Below are positions 40,980-50,616 of a stretch of 64,000 nt of DNA, piece by piece. The translations under genes and the position numbers were made by a program. The DNA lies in assembly GCA_963668595.1 (NCBI GenBank), contig OY764876.1:3162001-3226000 (forward strand), given 5' to 3'. Origin of the DNA: GWE2-42-39 sp963668595. Lineage in GTDB: Bacteria; Bacteroidota; Bacteroidia; Bacteroidales; Prolixibacteraceae. The notes beneath the pieces are model-generated. The model made no database searches, was not told the DNA's origin, and saw only the letters and a program-made list of their open reading frames with translations. Each line of letters opens with the position of its first letter. Within the stretch, counting starts at the first letter, position 1.

Positions 40980-41672
40980 ATGAGAGAAAGAGAAATTCGA
41001 AAATATATAGACAGACTAAACAATAAAAAAGCTAAAGAATCAATTTTTATTCGACAAATAAGCAAAACTGTCGATGTTGCAAAAGTATGGTCTAAACAAC
41101 CTAAAATGACAGACATGGTTACTGGAAATTTTGGTTCTTATCTCTTCTTCTTTATAAGAAACGAGACAAATGAATATGTCGGAGCAGTGCTTGATATGTA
41201 TCATGATTTACATTGGTATATTGTTCCTAAAGAGAGGAAACAAGGTCACCTGACAACCGCATTAAAAGAATCAATTCTTCCGTATTTGTTTTATGACGAA
41301 AGAGAATCTCAAAGAATAACAATCAAAAAAAGTGCAATTGGAGAAACGAATTATACAAACTCTAAAAGCGTAGCTATAAAACTCGGATTTAAGGCAATAA
41401 ACGAAGCCGAGACAGAATTTGAACTGAAGCAAACTGACTTCAACTGGGATAATGAAAATCTTAAAGAAATTAATTCAAATATTGACTCGGAAAGGTTTGA
41501 AGAATTAAGAAAAAGAGCTTTTTATGCTTATAAGACACTTTACAAAATCAGCGATGAACTTCTAATGACCGTTAACGACGACAAGGACTTAAAAGAAGTT
41601 GCCGATGAAGTACGAAATTATACTTGGAAAATTGAAGACATCGAATGGGAAAATAAAAAAACGGAAGGCTAA
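40980..41672 (+). CDS. GNAT-like acetyltransferase domain protein, probably acquired
   Basis: A 230-residue protein. The N-terminal two thirds look like a GNAT fold (YVGAVLDMYHDLHWYIVPKER, KQGHLTTALKESILPYLF as the acetyl-CoA loop and helix, then NSKSVAIKLGFKAINE as the late strand-helix). A helical acidic C-terminal tail follows. It is rich in AAA/AAT/TTT codons and clearly more AT-rich than ispD and the ABC-F gene around it. It is bracketed by 10-bp inverted repeats and followed by a GC-rich hairpin, a cassette-like setting. Substrate is unknown; antitoxin-like or defence roles have no direct support. Confidence 0.62.
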   Translation: MREREIRKYIDRLNNKKAKESIFIRQISKTVDVAKVWSKQPKMTDMVTGNFGSYLFFFIRNETNEYVGAVLDMYHDLHWYIVPKERKQGHLTTALKESILPYLFYDERESQRITIKKSAIGETNYTNSKSVAIKLGFKAINEAETEFELKQTDFNWDNENLKEINSNIDSERFEELRKRAFYAYKTLYKISDELLMTVNDDKDLKEVADEVRNYTWKIEDIEWENKKTEG

Positions 41673-41722
41673 CAAATGTAACCTACCTACCCCTCGTCTT
41701 AGCGTCAGCGAGCCGAGGGGTA
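41664..41722. repeat. Right border repeat and adjoining hairpin
   Basis: GAAGGCTAAC (41664-41673) mirrors 40939-40948. From 41688 to 41722, TACCCCTCG and CGAGGGGTA form a perfect 9-bp stem around a 17-nt loop, GC-rich against an AT-rich background. It could be a terminator without a T-run, or an attC-like recombination hairpin. Confidence 0.5.
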
Positions 41723-42039
41723 AGCCGATGGTCGTTTTTAACGACAACAAATACAAAAGCATTGCATTATTATGCAGGTGAAAAGGATTTGTGCATGTTC
41801 TAACAACATTATAAAATGAGTTACAAACTCTCAAAATTATTTTTCCCCTCGTTACCGCTAAAGTTCAATCGAAGGAAAGTTTAGACACAATACCGTCAGC
41901 CAACACAAATTTCTGCCTTCGCCGTTTGCCCTAAGTCAGTCCTGTTTCCAAACTGTTACCTGTTTAATTGCCGTTTGGGCAAAACGGTATCCAATTCGCT
42001 TAAAATTCTATCTTTGCGCCTTCTAAAAAAAACAGAACA
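41673..42039. other. Intergenic region between the GNAT-like and ABC-F genes
   Basis: Contains the hairpin at 41688-41722 and, near its right end, a perfect -7 element TATCTTTG at 42009-42016, 24 bp upstream of the ABC-F start. The middle (41723-42000) has no ORF of substance and no repeat I can identify. Confidence 0.5.
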
Positions 42040-43674
42040 ATGATTTCAGTTGACGGTGTAACAGTAGAATTTGGCGGATCGGCGCTTTTCTCGGATATTT
42101 CTTTTGTAATCAACGAAAAAGACCGCATTGCCCTGATGGGAAAAAATGGTGCAGGCAAATCGACTTTACTTAAAGTGATGGCCGGCGAACGTATGCCTAC
42201 CCGTGGACGCATTTCGGCTCCGAAAGATGCCGTAATTGCCTACCTGCCACAACATCTGATGACCGAAAACGAGCGCACTGTTTTTGATGAAGCATCGCAG
42301 GCATTTTCCAATATTTTCGAAATGCAGCGGCAAATCGAAGAGTTGAACAATCAGCTGGCAACCCGCACCGACTACGAGTCGGAAAGCTATTATGCACTGA
42401 TTGAAGAAGTGTCGGCATTGAGCGAAAAATTCTACTCGATTGAAGAAATCAATTTCGATGCAGAAGTTGAAAAAATCCTGCTCGGATTAGGTTTCGAGCG
42501 CAGCGATTTTACGCGCCCCACCAGCGAATTCAGCGGAGGCTGGCGCATGCGTATCGAGCTGGCAAAAATTCTGCTGAAAAAGCCCGACCTGATTTTGCTC
42601 GACGAGCCAACCAACCACCTCGACATCGAATCGGTGCAATGGCTTGAAGAATTTCTGATTAACAGTTCGAAAGCCGTGATTGTGATTTCGCACGACCGAG
42701 CTTTTGTTGACAATATTACCACACGCACCATTGAAGTAACCATGGGGCGCATTTACGACTACAAGGTCAACTATTCGAAATACCTCGAACTGCGCAAAGA
42801 ACGTCGCGAGCAGCAACAAAAAGCCTACGACGAGCAGCAAAAAATGATTGCTGAAACCACCGAGTTTATTGAGCGTTTCAAAGGAACTTATTCGAAAACG
42901 CTGCAAGTACAGTCGCGGGTAAAAATGCTCGAAAAGCTGGAACTGGTTGAAGTGGATGAAGAAGATACTTCTGCTTTGCGCCTGAAATTTCCGCCATCGC
43001 CACGATCGGGCAATTTCCCGGTTATTGTTGAGCAACTGACCAAAAGCTACGGCGACCACCTGGTGTTTTCCAATGCTTCGCTAAGTTTGGAGCGAGGCGA
43101 AAAGATTGCTTTTGTTGGCCGAAACGGCGAAGGAAAATCGACTCTGGTGAAAGCCATCATGAAAGAAATTGATTACGAAGGAAAACTCACGCTGGGACAC
43201 AACACCATGATTGGCTATTTTGCCCAAAACCAGGCTTCGTTGCTCGAAGAAGAACTGACCGTTTTTCAAACCATCGACGATGTGGCCGTTGGCGAAATCC
43301 GCACCAAAATCAAAGACATTCTGGGAGCATTCATGTTCAGTGGCGACAATATTCAGAAGAAAGTAAAAGTATTGTCGGGCGGAGAACGTACCCGTTTGGC
43401 TATGATCAAATTGTTGCTCGAACCGGTAAACCTGCTCATTCTTGATGAGCCAACCAACCACCTGGATATGCGCACCAAAGACATTCTGAAAAGCGCCTTG
43501 CAGGATTTTGACGGAACACTGATTCTTGTTTCGCACGACCGCGATTTTCTGGATGGTCTGGTTTCGAAAGTGTATGAATTTGGCAACAAACAGGTAAAAG
43601 AACACCTGGGCGACATCAAAAGCTTCCTTCAGAAAAAGAAAATGGAGCACCTGCGCGAACTGGAAAGAAAATAA
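42040..43674 (+). CDS. ABC-F family ATPase (ribosome-associated type)
   Basis: A 544-residue soluble protein with two ATPase domains and no membrane domain. Walker A motifs are GKNGAGKS (34-41) and GRNGEGKS (360-367). Signature motifs are EFSGGWRMRIELAK and VLSGGERTRLAM, and Walker B/D-loop blocks are LILLDEPTNHLD and LILDEPTNHLD. The linker between the domains is a charged helical hairpin (RKERREQQQKAYDEQQK), the part that reaches the ribosomal P-site in EttA-like proteins. It is closest in layout to YbiT/EttA-type translation factors; antibiotic protection cannot be excluded. Confidence 0.93.
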   Translation: MISVDGVTVEFGGSALFSDISFVINEKDRIALMGKNGAGKSTLLKVMAGERMPTRGRISAPKDAVIAYLPQHLMTENERTVFDEASQAFSNIFEMQRQIEELNNQLATRTDYESESYYALIEEVSALSEKFYSIEEINFDAEVEKILLGLGFERSDFTRPTSEFSGGWRMRIELAKILLKKPDLILLDEPTNHLDIESVQWLEEFLINSSKAVIVISHDRAFVDNITTRTIEVTMGRIYDYKVNYSKYLELRKERREQQQKAYDEQQKMIAETTEFIERFKGTYSKTLQVQSRVKMLEKLELVEVDEEDTSALRLKFPPSPRSGNFPVIVEQLTKSYGDHLVFSNASLSLERGEKIAFVGRNGEGKSTLVKAIMKEIDYEGKLTLGHNTMIGYFAQNQASLLEEELTVFQTIDDVAVGEIRTKIKDILGAFMFSGDNIQKKVKVLSGGERTRLAMIKLLLEPVNLLILDEPTNHLDMRTKDILKSALQDFDGTLILVSHDRDFLDGLVSKVYEFGNKQVKEHLGDIKSFLQKKKMEHLRELERK

Positions 43675-43699
43675 ATCTGGTTTATTACTGAATAAATAC

Positions 43700-43743
43700 A
43701 CAAGAGCTTGTCGGAAAAGAATACTTTTCCGACAAGCTCTTGT
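43700..43743. terminator. Perfect 20-bp-stem hairpin between convergent genes
   Basis: ACAAGAGCTTGTCGGAAAAG and its exact complement close a 4-nt loop (AATA). It lies 26 bp after the ABC-F stop and 30 bp before the stop of the convergent deacetylase gene. It lacks a T-run. It should form a very stable RNA in either direction. Confidence 0.7.
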
Positions 43744-43772
43744 GGTAAAGACATTGTTTTTTTGCCAATATC

Positions 43773-44648
43773 TTATTTACCTAACATCGGAAACAATCTG
43801 CGAACATCGTCATCCGTTGGTTTTGTTCCGTACTCGCAAAACTCAAATGCTTCCGCATATTTTACTTTGGCAGCATGCTCTGATCCGTACCATTTTTTCA
43901 ACCCGGCAAGAGTTGCCTCGTTGATGCTTCCTTTACGCTTCTCTGCCAACCATTTCAAACGACCTGCCTCTGTGTCGGGGATTTCGTTTGTTTGTCCCGA
44001 CAACCAGGGCAACCACTCGAAAAACTGGGATTGGTGAGCCGACATGGCATAAATTTTCTGATCGAAAACATCAGTAATATCCACCACAATGTCAGGAGAA
44101 AATGGACTGGGTTTAGTAAAACCATCGTGTGTATAAAGGAAGACCGGATTTTTCTTTAAGGCCGGAACTTCGGGTGCGATATTGGGAACAATCACCAGGA
44201 ATGCCGCATCCTGAATGGCAATTGATGTATTCCGGTGATCGGGATGATAATCGCATGATCGGGGGCCAATGACCACATCAGCCTTCCACCCGCGAATCAG
44301 ACGAATTAGTTCCAATCGCAAATCCAGATCCGGCATCAACAAACCATCGTGATGGTCGAGTACTTTGTAGGTCACGCCCATCCGTCGTCCGGCTTCTTCG
44401 GCTTCAGCTTTACGCCTTTTGGCCAAAGGAACTCCGCTGCTATTAAAATGACCAGCATCGCCATTCGTAGTCGATATAAAAAGGACTTTATGTCCCAGCT
44501 TGGCAAATTGAATTGCTGTGCCTCCGGCATCAATGTCGTCATCATCGGGGTGTGCCCCAATTACTACAATGTTTAACGGATTTTCCTGTGCCTGGATCAG
44601 CGTCGGAAAAACACAACATAGAGCAACAACTAGTGTTTTCATTTTCAT
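43773..44648 (-). CDS. Secreted PIG-L (LmbE-like) family deacetylase
   Basis: A 291-residue protein with a signal peptide (1-20, PTLIQAQ). The zinc-binding AHPDDDD lies at 32-38, and the second metal motif HPDHRNTS (SCDYHPDH) follows mid-protein, with GTAIQFAKLGHKVLFISTTN and AMSAHQSQFFEWLP. The family removes N-acetyl groups from sugars or glycoconjugates. Export suggests action on a periplasmic or extracellular sugar. It is a single gene, convergent with ABC-F; the neighbouring genes give no substrate clue. Confidence 0.92.
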   Translation of the reverse strand: MKMKTLVVALCCVFPTLIQAQENPLNIVVIGAHPDDDDIDAGGTAIQFAKLGHKVLFISTTNGDAGHFNSSGVPLAKRRKAEAEEAGRRMGVTYKVLDHHDGLLMPDLDLRLELIRLIRGWKADVVIGPRSCDYHPDHRNTSIAIQDAAFLVIVPNIAPEVPALKKNPVFLYTHDGFTKPSPFSPDIVVDITDVFDQKIYAMSAHQSQFFEWLPWLSGQTNEIPDTEAGRLKWLAEKRKGSINEATLAGLKKWYGSEHAAKVKYAEAFEFCEYGTKPTDDDVRRLFPMLGK

Positions 44649-44786
44649 GATTTTCAGGTTTTCGATTGATTTGTTTTTCAGGTTGGTTTACAAAAACCAA
44701 AGATATAGTTTATGCCAGACTTTTGTTCTCTAAATTCTGGTTTTTGAGCCCGAAAAAGCTGCCTTTCCCTGAATTTTCTTCTTCAA

Positions 44787-44824
44787 CAAAAAAGGCCAGC
44801 TTGCATTCACAAACCGGCCTTTCG
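44787..44824 (-). terminator. Terminator after asd
   Basis: AAAGGCC and GGCCTTT form the core stem, and the minus-strand copy is followed by TTTTGTTG, 18 bp after the asd stop. Confidence 0.85.
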
Positions 44825-44842
44825 TTATTTCGAAACAGTCAA

Positions 44843-45856
44843 TTACTTTTTCACTTCTCCGTTGGCAATCATCCATTCGGCAATTTGCACAGCATTGAGT
44901 GCAGCACCTTTTTTAATCTGATCGCCCACACACCAGAAAGTCAATCCTTTGGGGTTCGCTACATCTTTACGGATACGTCCCACATACACATCGTCTTTTC
45001 CTGAAACAAAAAGAGGCATCGGGTATTTTTTCTCAGCAGGAACATCCAATACGGTTAGTCCTTCCAGCTTTTCCATTGCTGCTTTCACATCCGCAATTTC
45101 CAAAGCTTCTTCTGTTTCTACCCAAATGGCTTCAGAGTGTGCACGTGCTACCGGAATACGGATACAGGTTGCGCTCACTTCAGCTTCGGTATGCATGATT
45201 TTCTTGGTTTCCCAATTCATTTTCATTTCCTCTTTGGTGTAATCGTTATCCAGGAAAACATCAATTTGAGGAATGATATTCATCGCCAACTGATAAGGGA
45301 ATTTTGAAATGGTTGGTTCTTCGCCACGGGCAACCTGAGCAACCTGCGTTTCCAACTCGGCAATACCTTGCGCACCAGCACCACTGGCAGCCTGATAGGT
45401 TGCTACATGTACGCGAACAATCTTCGACATATCGTTGATTGGTTTAAGGGCTACCACCATCTGAATGGTTGAACAGTTCGGGTTGGCAACAATGTTACGC
45501 GGACGCACACGGCAATCTTCCGGGTTTACTTCCGGTACTACCAACGGCACGTCATTGTCGTAACGAAATGCGCTCGAATTATCAATCATCACTGCGCCAT
45601 ATTTGGTAATTGTAGTGGCAAATTCCTTAGAAATAGAAGCACCGGCAGATGTCAGGGCAATATCAATGTCCTTAAAATCATCGTTGTGCTTCAATTCCTT
45701 CACTGTCAATTTCTGACCTTTGAATTCGTACTCGGTGCCGGCACTACGGGCCGAACCAAACAAAATTAATTCATCAAGCGGAAAATTACGTTCTTCCAGA
45801 ACTTTCAGGAATTCTTGTCCTACCGCTCCGCTTGCTCCTACCACTGCAACTCTCAT
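44843..45856 (-). CDS. asd: Aspartate-semialdehyde dehydrogenase
   Basis: Reduces beta-aspartyl phosphate to aspartate semialdehyde for lysine/diaminopimelate, threonine and methionine synthesis. I chose the ATG at 45856 (MRVAVVGASGAVGQEFLKVL), 337 residues; the frame also opens at a TTG at 45868. The NADP loop GASGAVG is at 7-13, and the catalytic Cys128 is in NIVANPNCSTIQM. The active-site HSEAIWVETEE and the C-terminal WCVGDQIKKGAALNAVQIAE are typical. It is a single gene with a clear terminator. Confidence 0.97.
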   Translation of the reverse strand: MRVAVVGASGAVGQEFLKVLEERNFPLDELILFGSARSAGTEYEFKGQKLTVKELKHNDDFKDIDIALTSAGASISKEFATTITKYGAVMIDNSSAFRYDNDVPLVVPEVNPEDCRVRPRNIVANPNCSTIQMVVALKPINDMSKIVRVHVATYQAASGAGAQGIAELETQVAQVARGEEPTISKFPYQLAMNIIPQIDVFLDNDYTKEEMKMNWETKKIMHTEAEVSATCIRIPVARAHSEAIWVETEEALEIADVKAAMEKLEGLTVLDVPAEKKYPMPLFVSGKDDVYVGRIRKDVANPKGLTFWCVGDQIKKGAALNAVQIAEWMIANGEVKK

Positions 45857-46023
45857 TTTTTTCAGCAATTAATTTGTAATTGTTAAAACTCTAATTTCAA
45901 TACTTTATGTTTCTTTGGATTTCAGTATGAAAAAATTATCGTAAATTAGTACATTAGTTTCCATACTTAAGCCTGTAACAATTAGGCGACTAAAATAGTT
46001 GTTTGCTTTTAAATTTTAAGCTA

Positions 46024-49000
46024 ATGGTGCGAAATTTTAGTTTTTTTACCCTTCTGGTTTTCTTTTTTTTAACAATTGAAACGCATGCCGAACAAATATG
46101 GATCGAAGAATTTTCGCTTCCCAACAAAGGATTTTGGGGTGATGCAGACGGAAAAACTGTCCATTCCGACATGCAGGGAATCAGCCAGTGGACACTCGAC
46201 TGTTCGGCCTGCCAACTTACGGCAGAAAGCGATTATGTGAAAACTACTTCCACTTCGGGAGGCCGCCTCGAAGCAATGGATTGTGACGGTGAAGCAGTCT
46301 GGAAATCAACACAAATATCGCTCGCCGGCTTTCGGAATATTACAGTAAAAATAAATCTTTCGGAAACCGGAAGCGGGAGCAATGCTGCATCCAAATACAT
46401 TCGTGTGTATTACAGAATTGATGATGCACCGGAAGTTTTGTTTGCTGAAAATGGCGAGATGTCTGGCGATTTTGGTTCTGCCGTCGCTCAGCAAACCGGA
46501 CTTTCAGGAGAACAAATTCAAATCATAATTCGGATGAACTCGAGTTATTCATCCGACAAACTTATTATTGATACGATTTTGGTTGAAGGAGAAAAACCCA
46601 TCGTCAGCAATGCTTCGCAAATACTCTTTTCGCAATACCCAATACGAGCTATTGCGGGCGAAAAATTTACGATTGAAGCACGCGCCTGCGACTCTGACGG
46701 AAAAACCGATGTACATTACGGTCAACCGCTTACCCTTTCCGAAGCAAATAATCTCCTGGCAAGCCAAACAGTTATTCCCGAAAAAGGAATTTTCCGCTGG
46801 AATAATCTCTTGCCTGAAACGGAAGAAATGCTGCAACTACAGCTTTCCAATCAGCAATTATCGTCGAAGCGACTTGAGATTCCGGTGTACAAAGCCAAAC
46901 CTCACGTATTCTTTGCTGATTTTGAAAATGGCCTGCCAATGCAATCCATTTCCGACGGCGATTGGCTTGTTTCGTCTGTCAGCCCCCTCAGTCAAAAAAA
47001 CTCACTACAGCACAATTCTCAGGCGAAAAATGCTTGTAGTGCTATCTTTTTCCCGATAAACCAATCGTTGCAATCCGATCATTTTTATTGGTCATTCAAA
47101 CTGAAAACCGGAAATTGGGAACCCTCCTCCTCGAACCGATTTTTATTTTATCTGTGTGCCGATCAAACTATTCCAGCCTCCATCAACGGATGGGCTGTGG
47201 GAACTAATTTGCAGACGGGCAGTAATACGCTTGAACTTTGGCGCATCCGCGAAGGAAAACCCGATAGTCTGATTATTGAATCGCCTGTTATTTGGAAAGC
47301 AAATGATTCGCACCAGATTGAAGTTTTCAGAAATAACCGCGGCCAATGGCAAATGCTTGTCCGCAATACTGATGGCTCTTTGGGTTTTCCCCAACAAGGA
47401 AACGATCCAACAAAATTCGATTTCAAATTTCTCGGTCTGCAATTCACTCATACCAGTACACGCAAAGGGCTTTTATGGGCCGACGATATTTCTCTTACTG
47501 CTTATCCTGCTCCTCCTTCGATAGAAGAAATTCTTGTTTCCGACGAAACACATTTGCAGTTTCGCGTCAGCAAAGTAATTGAACCCGCATCAGTAAAACC
47601 AGAAAATATCACCATTCAAACCCAAAGCGGAAAGACTATTTCGGTGCTTCATGCCGCAGTCCATCCTCTCGACGGAACCGTTATTCTTCTGACGACCTCT
47701 CCTCAGCAACAAATAAATTGCCGGATTTCAGTTTCCGGAATTGCTGATTCAGACGGACGAGTAATGCAGCCGGAAACCCACAACTTCTTGTGGGCAAAAA
47801 ACTGTCAACCGCACGATTTGGTAATCAATGAAATTTTTGCAGACCCACTTCCCTCGCAAGGCCTACCCGAATACGAATTTGTTGAGTTATATAACCGAAT
47901 AAGCATTCCGGTTAAGTTGAACGGACTTTCGCTTTGCATTGATGGCAAAACAATTCAATTGCCTGACACGCTGCTTGCTGCGGGTAAATTTCTGGTATTC
48001 TGCTCCAACGAAGGCTCAACGTATTTTCCGTCATCCGTTGGACTTACCGGATTTCCGGCCCTGAAAAACAGCGAAGGAGAAATTATCGTGAAAAGCGGCA
48101 ATACAATGATCGATCAAATACTCTATTCCGACCGGTGGTACGGCTCAGAAACTTTCAGAGAAGGAGGTTGGTCGCTCGAACGAATTGATCCCGACCGTTT
48201 TTGCAATCCTTCTGAAAACTGGACCGGTTCCATGTCGGCAATTGGTGGAACTCCGGGGAAAGTGAATGCAGCCAAGCGGCTCAATACCGATCAGCTCCCA
48301 CCCAAAATAGTTTATGCCGAAGCGCTCTGCGAAAATCAACTCAACCTGCAATTTTCCGAAGCAATTCCAGATGAATATCTGATTTCCCCCAACAACTTTT
48401 CTATTCGCGAAAGCGGACAGAAACCGGATTCTATTCAGCAAAAAGGTGAACAGGAAATTGTGCTTTTCTTTTCCCAGCCATTTCCAGCCAAAACACAACA
48501 AACAATTGAACTGGAAAAACTAATTGATTTGTGCGGGAACAATGCGCGTGAAAAATTTATCAGTTTTACTTTTTATCAACCCGAAGAACATTCGTTGATT
48601 ATCAGCGAAATATTTGCCGATCCGTATCCCGTGGCAGGTCTGCCCGAATCAGAATACATTGAAATATTCAACCGGACAGCTTATCCCATTCGTCTGCAAA
48701 ATATTCGTTTGCAAATTGAAAACAAAACGTATCCGCTTGACACGAGCCTGGTTGATTCCGGTAGATACCTGGTTTTATGCTCAGCAGAAGGAGCAAAATC
48801 GTTTGTGGGTAGCAGAACAGTAAAATCGTTTCCGGCTCTTCGAAATGGAGCAGGAATCATTGCTCTGACCGATCAGAATGGAATGATCATCGATCGAATT
48901 GAATACGCAGATAGCTGGTATAACGATCCGCAGAAAAAAGAAGGAGGCTGGTCGCTGGAACGTATCGATAATAATCGCTTTTGCGGACAGGCAAGCAACT

Positions 49001-50208
49001 GGACTGCATCGGTTTCGCCAACAGGAGGAACGCCCGGGTTGCCAAATTCTGTAATAAGAGTCAACACCGACAATACGATTCCATTCATTTCTGAAATTGA
49101 GTGCATTGATTCAACCCAGATTCGAATTATTTTTTCTGAATCGATGAATACAGAAACTATTTTGCAAGCAGAAAATTATTCTGTTTTGCCCGGGAATATT
49201 CATCCGGCTAAGGTAGAAATGAATCAACCTTTATCAATTGTCTTGCTGTTTCCTGATCGTTTTGCTCCAAACGTTTCCTATTCATTGCAAACCAGTAATC
49301 TTTTGGACGAATGTGGAAATTCGCTAAAAAAAGAAGATATTTCGTTTGCCCGGCAAAAACTTCGCCGAGGCGATCTGCTTGTTTCTGAAGTTTTATTTAA
49401 TCCATACCCCGGAGGAGCCGATTTTATTGAAATATTCAACCCGCTTTCGTCGGAAATCAATCTGAAAAATGTTGCTCTTGCCTGCCGGAATAAAGACGGG
49501 AAGCTAGACCAGATCAGTACAATTGCGACTGGGAATTACTGGTTGCCACCCAATGCGTATATAGCATGTGCCAAAGACACAGCCGGAGTACTCGTTTTTT
49601 ACCAAACTCCCTGTCCGGAGTGCCTGCAACAAACCAATAGTTTCCCAACATTTGCCGACGATCAGGGAACGGTTGTTTTGCTTGATGAAAACCAACAAGT
49701 GATCGACGAATTTCAATATTCAGAAAAAATGCATCACCCCATGATTGACGATAAAGAAGGAGTTTCGCTGGAACGTATTTCATTTAAATCGCCTGCACAG
49801 GATGCCGCGAACTGGCATTCGGCCGCCTCAACCGTTGGTTTTGCCACACCGGGATACGCCAATTCGCAACAACGCGAAACCGTCAGTTCAAAAGAACGTA
49901 TTGTTGTTTCGCCCGAGGCATTTTCGCCTAATGGCGATGGCTACAACGATCGTCTGTTTATTCAATACCAGTTTGACAAACCAGGTTTTCAGGCAAACGT
50001 TAAATTATATGATTCGCTGGGACGGCTGGTCAATCATCTGGCAAAAAATGAAATTCTGGCGCAAGAAGGAAGCTGGTACTGGGATGGCGATCGGAGCGAT
50101 CAGTCACGAGCAGCGCTGGGTATCTATTTTATTCTGGTTGAACTGTTCGATCAACAAGGCAATGTTCGTAAATTCAGAAAAACCTGTACCCTGACCGATC
50201 GCCTGTAA
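46024..50208 (+). CDS. Large secreted lamin-tail-domain protein with T9SS-type C-terminus
   Basis: A 1394-residue surface/secreted protein; I chose the ATG at 46024 (MVRNFSFF) with signal peptide ending THAE, rather than a TTG at 46003. It holds three lamin-tail-like domains at about 600-750, 859-1010 and 1117-1280. The first two share near-identical words (EIFADP, EGGWSLERID, GTPG); the third is divergent (FNPYPGGADFIEIFNP). Ig-like linker domains (Big_5-type, with IVYAEALCENQLNLQFSEA) separate them. The C-terminus (about 1295-1394, SPEAFSPNGDGYNDRLF) is the gliding-motility/type B T9SS sorting domain. Likely a cell-surface adhesin or scaffold; function is not proven. Confidence 0.88.
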   Translation: MVRNFSFFTLLVFFFLTIETHAEQIWIEEFSLPNKGFWGDADGKTVHSDMQGISQWTLDCSACQLTAESDYVKTTSTSGGRLEAMDCDGEAVWKSTQISLAGFRNITVKINLSETGSGSNAASKYIRVYYRIDDAPEVLFAENGEMSGDFGSAVAQQTGLSGEQIQIIIRMNSSYSSDKLIIDTILVEGEKPIVSNASQILFSQYPIRAIAGEKFTIEARACDSDGKTDVHYGQPLTLSEANNLLASQTVIPEKGIFRWNNLLPETEEMLQLQLSNQQLSSKRLEIPVYKAKPHVFFADFENGLPMQSISDGDWLVSSVSPLSQKNSLQHNSQAKNACSAIFFPINQSLQSDHFYWSFKLKTGNWEPSSSNRFLFYLCADQTIPASINGWAVGTNLQTGSNTLELWRIREGKPDSLIIESPVIWKANDSHQIEVFRNNRGQWQMLVRNTDGSLGFPQQGNDPTKFDFKFLGLQFTHTSTRKGLLWADDISLTAYPAPPSIEEILVSDETHLQFRVSKVIEPASVKPENITIQTQSGKTISVLHAAVHPLDGTVILLTTSPQQQINCRISVSGIADSDGRVMQPETHNFLWAKNCQPHDLVINEIFADPLPSQGLPEYEFVELYNRISIPVKLNGLSLCIDGKTIQLPDTLLAAGKFLVFCSNEGSTYFPSSVGLTGFPALKNSEGEIIVKSGNTMIDQILYSDRWYGSETFREGGWSLERIDPDRFCNPSENWTGSMSAIGGTPGKVNAAKRLNTDQLPPKIVYAEALCENQLNLQFSEAIPDEYLISPNNFSIRESGQKPDSIQQKGEQEIVLFFSQPFPAKTQQTIELEKLIDLCGNNAREKFISFTFYQPEEHSLIISEIFADPYPVAGLPESEYIEIFNRTAYPIRLQNIRLQIENKTYPLDTSLVDSGRYLVLCSAEGAKSFVGSRTVKSFPALRNGAGIIALTDQNGMIIDRIEYADSWYNDPQKKEGGWSLERIDNNRFCGQASNWTASVSPTGGTPGLPNSVIRVNTDNTIPFISEIECIDSTQIRIIFSESMNTETILQAENYSVLPGNIHPAKVEMNQPLSIVLLFPDRFAPNVSYSLQTSNLLDECGNSLKKEDISFARQKLRRGDLLVSEVLFNPYPGGADFIEIFNPLSSEINLKNVALACRNKDGKLDQISTIATGNYWLPPNAYIACAKDTAGVLVFYQTPCPECLQQTNSFPTFADDQGTVVLLDENQQVIDEFQYSEKMHHPMIDDKEGVSLERISFKSPAQDAANWHSAASTVGFATPGYANSQQRETVSSKERIVVSPEAFSPNGDGYNDRLFIQYQFDKPGFQANVKLYDSLGRLVNHLAKNEILAQEGSWYWDGDRSDQSRAALGIYFILVELFDQQGNVRKFRKTCTLTDRL

Positions 50209-50230
50209 ACCAAACGAAGAAGTAATAAGA

Positions 50231-50260
50231 CAAAAAATCCCGCCTGAAAAAGCGGGATTA
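50231..50260 (-). terminator. Terminator after tatA
   Basis: Perfect stem AATCCCGC/GCGGGATT with an 8-nt loop; the minus-strand stem is followed by TTTTTTG. It may also serve the plus-strand lamin-tail gene. Confidence 0.88.
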
Positions 50261-50275
50261 ATATTTTGCACGAAT

Positions 50276-50473
50276 CTATTTTTCAAGTTTCTCTTTATCC
50301 TTATCGGCAGGAGCATCGTCTTCTGCCATCGTCTTTTTAAATTCTTTCATGCCCTGACCAACTCCTTTCATCAGTTCCGGAATTTTCTTACCGCCGAAAA
50401 GCAACAAAGCAATTGCAACAATCAGCACTACTTGCCAAGGGCCAATTATTCCTGTGATAATAAATAAGTTCAT
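50276..50473 (-). CDS. tatA: Twin-arginine translocase subunit TatA
   Basis: A 65-residue TatA/MttA protein forming the Tat pore in the inner membrane. A membrane helix (about 11-28, WQVVLIVAIALLLFGGKKIP) is followed by the conserved FGGKKIPELMKGVGQGMKEF amphipathic helix, and an acidic/lysine-rich tail (AEDDAPADKDKEK) ends it. Length fits TatA in Bacteroidota. tatC is not in the window. Two Tat-type substrates are present elsewhere in this window, at 33308 and 56673. Confidence 0.93.
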   Translation of the reverse strand: MNLFIITGIIGPWQVVLIVAIALLLFGGKKIPELMKGVGQGMKEFKKTMAEDDAPADKDKEKLEK

Positions 50474-50616
50474 AGCTCAATGTGTTAAAAGGTTTGTGCA
50501 AAAGTAGTAATTTTTTGCACTTTTTATTTTTATCTGTTTATATTTTAAATTAGTTGAAACCCTGCTGGTTTAAAAATATTCTTAACGCTCCAGTCTTGTT
50601 TCTCCATTCGTTCATT

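Noticed and set aside
42487..43701. Two minus-strand ORFs of 190 and 206 residues opposite the ABC-F gene
   Set aside because: The plus-strand gene has all ATPase motifs; the antisense frames are Phe/Gln-rich noise.
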